Shown: piece after piece, positions 13,182 to 16,868 of the stretch
How positions within the stretch are numbered: position 1 is the stretch's first letter
How the letters are laid out: every line of letters begins with the position of its first letter
DNA from: VFMC01 sp037130535
GTDB lineage: Bacteria; Actinomycetota; Acidimicrobiia; Acidimicrobiales; Ilumatobacteraceae
Length of the DNA stretch: 16,868 nucleotides
Assembly (NCBI GenBank): GCA_037130535.1
Contig: JBAXSU010000060.1
Span: forward strand, 1 to 16,868
Direction of reading: 5' to 3'
The notes under the pieces: generated by a model
Database searches by the model: none
Seen by the model: the letters and a program-made list of their open reading frames with translations, nothing else
Told to the model about the DNA's origin: nothing
Translations under genes and position numbers: made by a program

Positions 13182-14999
13182 TCAGGCCAGGTCTGGGTCG
13201 ATCCAGAGCGTGGCCACGCCGAAGAAGCCGCCCGAATCCTCGAGCATCTTGCCATCGGGCAGCATGCCCACACCCACGTCTTGCACCTTCGGCGCGTGCG
13301 GGATGCCCCAGATCGTCCACGAGCCCGGGAGGTTCAGGCACTCCTCGGCCATGCGACGGTTGATGTTCTGGGCGTACTCGTTGCGCTTGGCCGGGTCGGC
13401 CTCACCGCGGGCAGCGTCGAGGTTCTCGTCGACCACCGGGTCGCGCAGACGGGCGAAGTTCAGCGACAGTTCGCCGTCGGGCTTGGCCGTCGACGAGTGC
13501 CACCACAGATACTGACCATCCACCGAGGTGCCGCCGTGCTGACGCCAGCCGAACATCACGAAATCGGGGTCACCGAACAGCGCCTTGGTGATGAACTGGT
13601 CTTGCGGGATCTGGACGATTTCGGTCTCGACACCGATCTCGGCCCAGTAGCCCTGCAGCAGTTCGGCGATCTGGGCGTTGATGTTGCTCACCGTGGTGCC
13701 GTACTTGACCTGGATCGGGCCCGGGTTCTCGGCGAGGTACTCGTCGATGAGCGCCTGGGCACCTTCGATGTCTTGCTCGGTCGACACGCCGTTGTCCTCG
13801 AGGTAGCCCTCCTGGCCGGGCGAGAACGGGCCGTTGGCCACCTGCAGGATGCCGCCGCCGGTGAGGTCGATCAGTTCCTGCGCGTTCCCTGCTTTGCGGA
13901 GCGCGCAGCGCACCCGCTTGTCCTGCAGCGGACCGGGCTTGTCGAGGTCGATCATCGTGTAGCCCGTCTCGCCGTACTTCTGCTGCTCGGGCATCGGGAA
14001 CTCGTCGGGTGTCTCGCGGAAGTCGGCGATCACCGCCGACGACGACGTGGCGAAGATGTCGATGTCGCCGGTGCGCAGCGCTTCACCAGCGGTCTCGCTG
14101 TCTTGGATGACACGGAACTCGATGCTGTCGAGGTACGGCAACTGGTTGCCGTTGGCATCCTTGCGCCAGTAGTTCGGGTTCTTCTTCACGATGAGCTTGT
14201 CCTGCGGGGCGTAGCTCTCGACGATGAACGGGCCGGTGCCGATGGCCAGCACCGGGTCGGCCGTGCCTGCCTTCACGGCTTCCAACCAGGTGGGCGATGC
14301 CATGAAGCCCAACTGACCGGCGAGGTACGACGGCAACGTCGCCCACGGACGGGGCTGCGACAGGTCGCCACCCTTGCCCGTCTTGATGGTGAAGGTCATG
14401 TCGTCGACCTTGTCGATCGCGAACGAGCTATCGGGGTTGCGCCCGAAGTCGGCGATCGCCGCAGCGGTGAGCAGGCTCGAGGCATGCTGCTGGATGTTGT
14501 AGATCGCCGCGTCGGCGTCGAACGGCGTGCCGTCCTGGAACGTGATGCCCGACCGGAGCGTGAACGTCCACTCGGTGAAGTCGGCGTTCGGCTCGAAACT
14601 CTCGGCCAGCACGCCCGAGTAGGTGCCATCGGCGTTGCGCGACGTGAGCGTCTCGTAGAAGCTGCCGGCGCGCACGTAGCAGTACTGGTCGCACTGGATG
14701 GCGGCCGGGGTCCATGCATTCGACACCTCGGCCTCGCCGCTCACGACCAGGTCGCCTCCGTACACCGGCTCTTTGACCACGACGGTGGACTCCACCGGCG
14801 CCGTCGTCTCGACGGCCGGAGCAGTGGTCTCCGCAGGCGCGCCCGAATCGACCGGTGCGGCGGTCTCGGCCGGCTTGGTGTCGCCTGTCGAGCCCCCATC
14901 GTCTTTCTTGCTGCAGGCGCCGACGACGAGGCCGAGTGCTGCGACGGTTGCCAGCAGCACATGACCCGAGCGTCGGGCACCGGAACGGTGCGAATTCAT
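13182..14999 (-). CDS. Oligopeptide-type ABC transporter substrate-binding lipoprotein (SBP_bac_5 class)
   Basis: Secreted, lipid-anchored receptor for peptides or other solutes, 605 residues. The signal peptide has the lipobox LVVGAC with the modified cysteine at residue 29. A Thr/Ala/Pro-rich linker follows, ending near VYGGDLVVSGEAEVSNAWTP. Family segments include GTYSGVLAESFEPNADFTEW, FTLRSGITFQDGTPFDADA, GTGPFIVESYAPQDKLIVKK with NPNYWRK, and a C-terminal ARGEADPAKRNEYAQNINR. The ATG at 14999 was chosen for its signal peptide and AGAGGA ribosome site; the frame stays open to 15161. No permease or ATPase gene is adjacent on either side, so it is an orphan receptor or depends on a transporter elsewhere. 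The ligand is not evident. Confidence 0.92.
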   Translation of the reverse strand: MNSHRSGARRSGHVLLATVAALGLVVGACSKKDDGGSTGDTKPAETAAPVDSGAPAETTAPAVETTAPVESTVVVKEPVYGGDLVVSGEAEVSNAWTPAAIQCDQYCYVRAGSFYETLTSRNADGTYSGVLAESFEPNADFTEWTFTLRSGITFQDGTPFDADAAIYNIQQHASSLLTAAAIADFGRNPDSSFAIDKVDDMTFTIKTGKGGDLSQPRPWATLPSYLAGQLGFMASPTWLEAVKAGTADPVLAIGTGPFIVESYAPQDKLIVKKNPNYWRKDANGNQLPYLDSIEFRVIQDSETAGEALRTGDIDIFATSSSAVIADFRETPDEFPMPEQQKYGETGYTMIDLDKPGPLQDKRVRCALRKAGNAQELIDLTGGGILQVANGPFSPGQEGYLEDNGVSTEQDIEGAQALIDEYLAENPGPIQVKYGTTVSNINAQIAELLQGYWAEIGVETEIVQIPQDQFITKALFGDPDFVMFGWRQHGGTSVDGQYLWWHSSTAKPDGELSLNFARLRDPVVDENLDAARGEADPAKRNEYAQNINRRMAEECLNLPGSWTIWGIPHAPKVQDVGVGMLPDGKMLEDSGGFFGVATLWIDPDLA

Positions 15000-15065
15000 G
15001 TGATCCTCTTCTGCCGAGGCGTCCCCGGGGCTGCGTGTATCGCAACCCGTCGCATCGACGTCCGG

Positions 15066-15094
15066 ATTGTTGCACGCTGCACCTGTCGTCACAA
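15066..15094 (-). promoter_or_regulatory. Candidate promoter of the oligopeptide-type binding-protein gene
   Basis: On the minus strand TTGTGA (15094-15089) and AACAAT (15071-15066) are separated by 17 nt; each matches four of six housekeeping-consensus positions. The predicted transcript start is about 60 nt before the ATG at 14999. The 190-bp divergent region 15000-15189 shows no other strong palindrome. Confidence 0.35.
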
Positions 15095-15133
15095 GCACAC
15101 CCAGCCGCTGGGAGGCAGTCCGCCCCCGACCAG

Positions 15134-15139
15134 TACCAT
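15134..15139 (+). promoter_or_regulatory. Candidate -10 box of the nitronate monooxygenase-like gene
   Basis: TACCAT fits TANNNT and lies 50 nt before the GTG at 15190. No clear -35 box is visible, so the call is weak. Confidence 0.3.
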
Positions 15140-15189
15140 CGCCGTTGCCGGGGCCAACCAAGGCGCGGCCCGATTGGGGAGGTCACCTG

Positions 15190-16344
15190 GTGAAGACTGC
15201 GATCACCGAGATGTTCGGCATCGATGTGCCGATCGTGGCGTTCACACACTGCCGCGACGTGGTGGCAGCGGTGTGCAAGGCCGGCGGAATGGGCGTGCTC
15301 GGCGCGGTGGCCCACACCGACGAGCAACTCGAGATCGATCTGGCCTGGATCGAGGCCGAGGTGGGCGACCGCCCCTACGGCGTCGACATGATCGTGCCCG
15401 CCAAGTACGCCGGCTCCGACCAGGGCGGGGTGAGCATGGGCGACATCCGGGCGCTCATCCCTGCCGAGCACATCGCCTTCGTCGACGAGTTGCTGCGCCG
15501 CTACGACGTACCGACCCTGCCCGACGATTCGCGCCGCCGCGACAGCAGCCTGTCGGGCAACGGCGCCGACGCGGCACCGGTGCCGTTCTCGGCCAACCAA
15601 GCCGATTCGCAGCTCGAGATCGCCCTCGCCCACCGCACGGCCATCGTCGTGAACGCCCTCGGCCCGCCGCCCGCGCACATGATCGATCGGGCCAAGCAGG
15701 AGGGCCGTCGGGTGGGCGCACTCGCGGGCAAGGCCCAGCACGCCGAGCGGCACGTGAACGCCGGGGTCGACGTGATCATCGCCCAGGGCGCCGAGGCAGG
15801 GGGCCACACCGGCGAGGTGGGCACGATGGTGCTCATCCCCGAAATCGTCGACGCCGTCGGCTCGGTGCCCGTGCTGGGCGCAGGCGGTATCGGCCGGGGT
15901 CGACAGATGGCCGCGGCGATGGCGCTGGGCGCGCAGGGCGTGTGGTGCGGCTCGGTGTGGCTCACCACCGAGGAGGCCGAGACGCATCCGGTGGTGAAGC
16001 AGAAGTTCCTCGCCGCCACCTCGTCCGACACGCTGCGCTCGCGTTCACGCACCGGCAAGCCGGCCCGGCAACTGCGCACCGCATGGACCGACGAGTGGGA
16101 CAACCCTGCCAACCCCGCCCCGCTCGGTATGCCGATGCAGCCCATCCTGGTGGGTGAGGCGCTCGCTCGGATCGACCGCGCCGCGCACCGCCCCGGCTCG
16201 GGCGCCGAGCAGCTGACCAACTACTTCGTCGGCCAGATCGTCGGCACGATGAACACGGTGAAGCCCGCGGCCCAGGTGGTGTTCGACATGATCGACGAGT
16301 TCATCGAGGCCGTCCAGGGCCTCACCGCACAGCTCGAGGGCTGA
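15190..16344 (+). CDS. Nitronate monooxygenase-like FMN flavoprotein (2-nitropropane dioxygenase family)
   Basis: TIM-barrel flavoprotein, 384 residues. Family members oxidise alkyl nitronates, and some related members act as enoyl reductases or have unknown substrates. Seen: MFGIDVPIVAFTH at the N-terminus; GVDVIIAQGAEAGGHTGEVG (192-211), with His206 at the usual catalytic position; and the FMN-phosphate region VPVLGAGGIGRGRQMAAAMA followed by LGAQGVWCGSVWLTTEEA. A long middle stretch (about 75-145, including IPAEHIAFVDELLRRYDVP) is characteristic of an actinobacterial subgroup rather than classical nitronate monooxygenase. The GTG at 15190 has an excellent ribosome site (GGGGAGG) and fits the family start; the open frame reaches back to 15067. 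Divergent from the binding-protein gene and convergent, 25 nt away, with the acyl-CoA dehydrogenase. Its true substrate is uncertain. Confidence 0.87.
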   Translation: MKTAITEMFGIDVPIVAFTHCRDVVAAVCKAGGMGVLGAVAHTDEQLEIDLAWIEAEVGDRPYGVDMIVPAKYAGSDQGGVSMGDIRALIPAEHIAFVDELLRRYDVPTLPDDSRRRDSSLSGNGADAAPVPFSANQADSQLEIALAHRTAIVVNALGPPPAHMIDRAKQEGRRVGALAGKAQHAERHVNAGVDVIIAQGAEAGGHTGEVGTMVLIPEIVDAVGSVPVLGAGGIGRGRQMAAAMALGAQGVWCGSVWLTTEEAETHPVVKQKFLAATSSDTLRSRSRTGKPARQLRTAWTDEWDNPANPAPLGMPMQPILVGEALARIDRAAHRPGSGAEQLTNYFVGQIVGTMNTVKPAAQVVFDMIDEFIEAVQGLTAQLEG

Positions 16345-16369
16345 CGCGACCCGGTCGCCTCGTCGGCCG

Positions 16370-16868
16370 TCAGGCGGGGCCCGTGAACAACGACCCGCTG
16401 GTCTGGTGCTGCGTCACGTCGCCAGAGGCACGACTCTCCTGTCGGCTCTTGGCCTCGGCGCGGCCCACCACCTGGTGGTGCACCTCGTCGGGACCGTCGG
16501 CCAGCCGCAGGGTGCGCTGGCTGTGGTACATGTCGGCCAGCGGGAACCACTGCGAGATACCGGCGGCGCCGTGCATCTGGATGGCCTCGTCGATGATCTG
16601 GCAGCACTTCTCGGGCACCATCGCCTTCACGGCACTCACCCACACCCGCGCCTCGGCGTTACCGAGCACGTCCATGGCCTTCGCTGCACGCAGCACCATC
16701 AGGCGCATCGCCTCCACCTCGATACGGCAGCGGCTGATGACTTCCATGTTCTTGCCGAGGTTGATCAGCTTCTTGCCGAAGCCCTCGCGGCTGAGGCCGC
16801 GGTCGACCATCATCTCGATCGCCTTTTCGGCAACGCCCACCGAGCGCATGCAGTGGTGGATGCGGCCG
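16370..16868 (-). CDS. Acyl-CoA dehydrogenase, C-terminal part (5' end outside window)
   Basis: The visible 166 codons are the C-terminal helical domain of an acyl-CoA dehydrogenase, which oxidises acyl-CoA to 2-enoyl-CoA with FAD. The window edge enters at GRIHHCMRSVGVAEKAIEMM, a conserved point of the family. MVDRGLSREGFGKKLINLGK and IIDEAIQMHGAAGISQWFPL follow, then RTLRLADGPDEVHHQVV, the FAD/substrate-proximal end that resembles the ACAD10/ACAD11-like branch. The ATG at 16849 is internal and not the true start, because the family sequence continues upstream of it. The short polar tail after VVGRAEAKSR is not conserved. The substrate chain length cannot be judged. There is no link to DMSP beyond location; the gene lies across a separate convergent junction. 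Confidence 0.9.
   Translation of the reverse strand, partial: GRIHHCMRSVGVAEKAIEMMVDRGLSREGFGKKLINLGKNMEVISRCRIEVEAMRLMVLRAAKAMDVLGNAEARVWVSAVKAMVPEKCCQIIDEAIQMHGAAGISQWFPLADMYHSQRTLRLADGPDEVHHQVVGRAEAKSRQESRASGDVTQHQTSGSLFTGPA

Noticed and set aside
13164..16157. A 997-codon plus-strand open frame across the binding-protein gene into the flavoprotein gene
   Set aside because: It is antisense to a clear lipoprotein gene and then out of frame with the flavoprotein gene; composition is that of a shadow frame, not a fusion.

Overview
The window is GC-rich actinobacterial chromosome with dense gene packing and several GTG starts. Its lipoproteins carry Thr/Ala/Glu-rich linkers after the lipobox. 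These traits, and the mix of acyl-CoA dehydrogenase, CaiB, nitronate monooxygenase-like and TrmB-type genes, fit Acidimicrobiia (an Ilumatobacter-like lineage). That placement is my inference; no rRNA or marker gene is present. I see no tRNA, rRNA, IS element, integrase or CRISPR array, and no gene-free stretch longer than 300 bases.

Left region (1-6567). A minus-strand operon encodes a ribose/galactose-class ABC importer: a lipoprotein binding protein, a two-domain ATPase and a permease (the permease is cut by the window edge). It is divergent from a TrmB-family regulator. The 112-bp gap between them holds four copies of TAGCCGA in a head-to-head arrangement. A 14-bp perfect hairpin lies between the binding-protein gene and the ATPase. 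Downstream of the regulator are a zinc alcohol dehydrogenase that has lost two internal blocks in frame, and an intact aldo/keto reductase.

Middle region (6586-13118). This is the most interesting part. A perfect 20-bp palindrome at 11195-11214, centred on a self-complementary -10 box, separates two divergent units. To the left run DUF2182 membrane protein, DUF1326 protein, a DmdA-type (dimethylsulfoniopropionate demethylase) GcvT-fold enzyme, a metallo-beta-lactamase-fold hydrolase and a class III CoA-transferase. Most junctions in this unit overlap. To the right run an XRE-type regulator with an unrecognised C-terminal domain and an AcuI/YhdH-type acryloyl-CoA reductase. DmdA and AcuI belong to the two known arms of DMSP catabolism, so the locus looks like a candidate actinobacterial DMSP or related C1/C3 regulon. 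The tightly coupled pair of putative metal-binding DUF proteins at the head of the dmdA unit is unexplained.

Right region (13119-16868). A strong hairpin closes the acuI unit against a convergent oligopeptide-type solute-binding lipoprotein that has no transporter partners in the window. Divergent from it is a nitronate monooxygenase-like flavoprotein, which converges on the 3' part of an acyl-CoA dehydrogenase gene running off the right edge.
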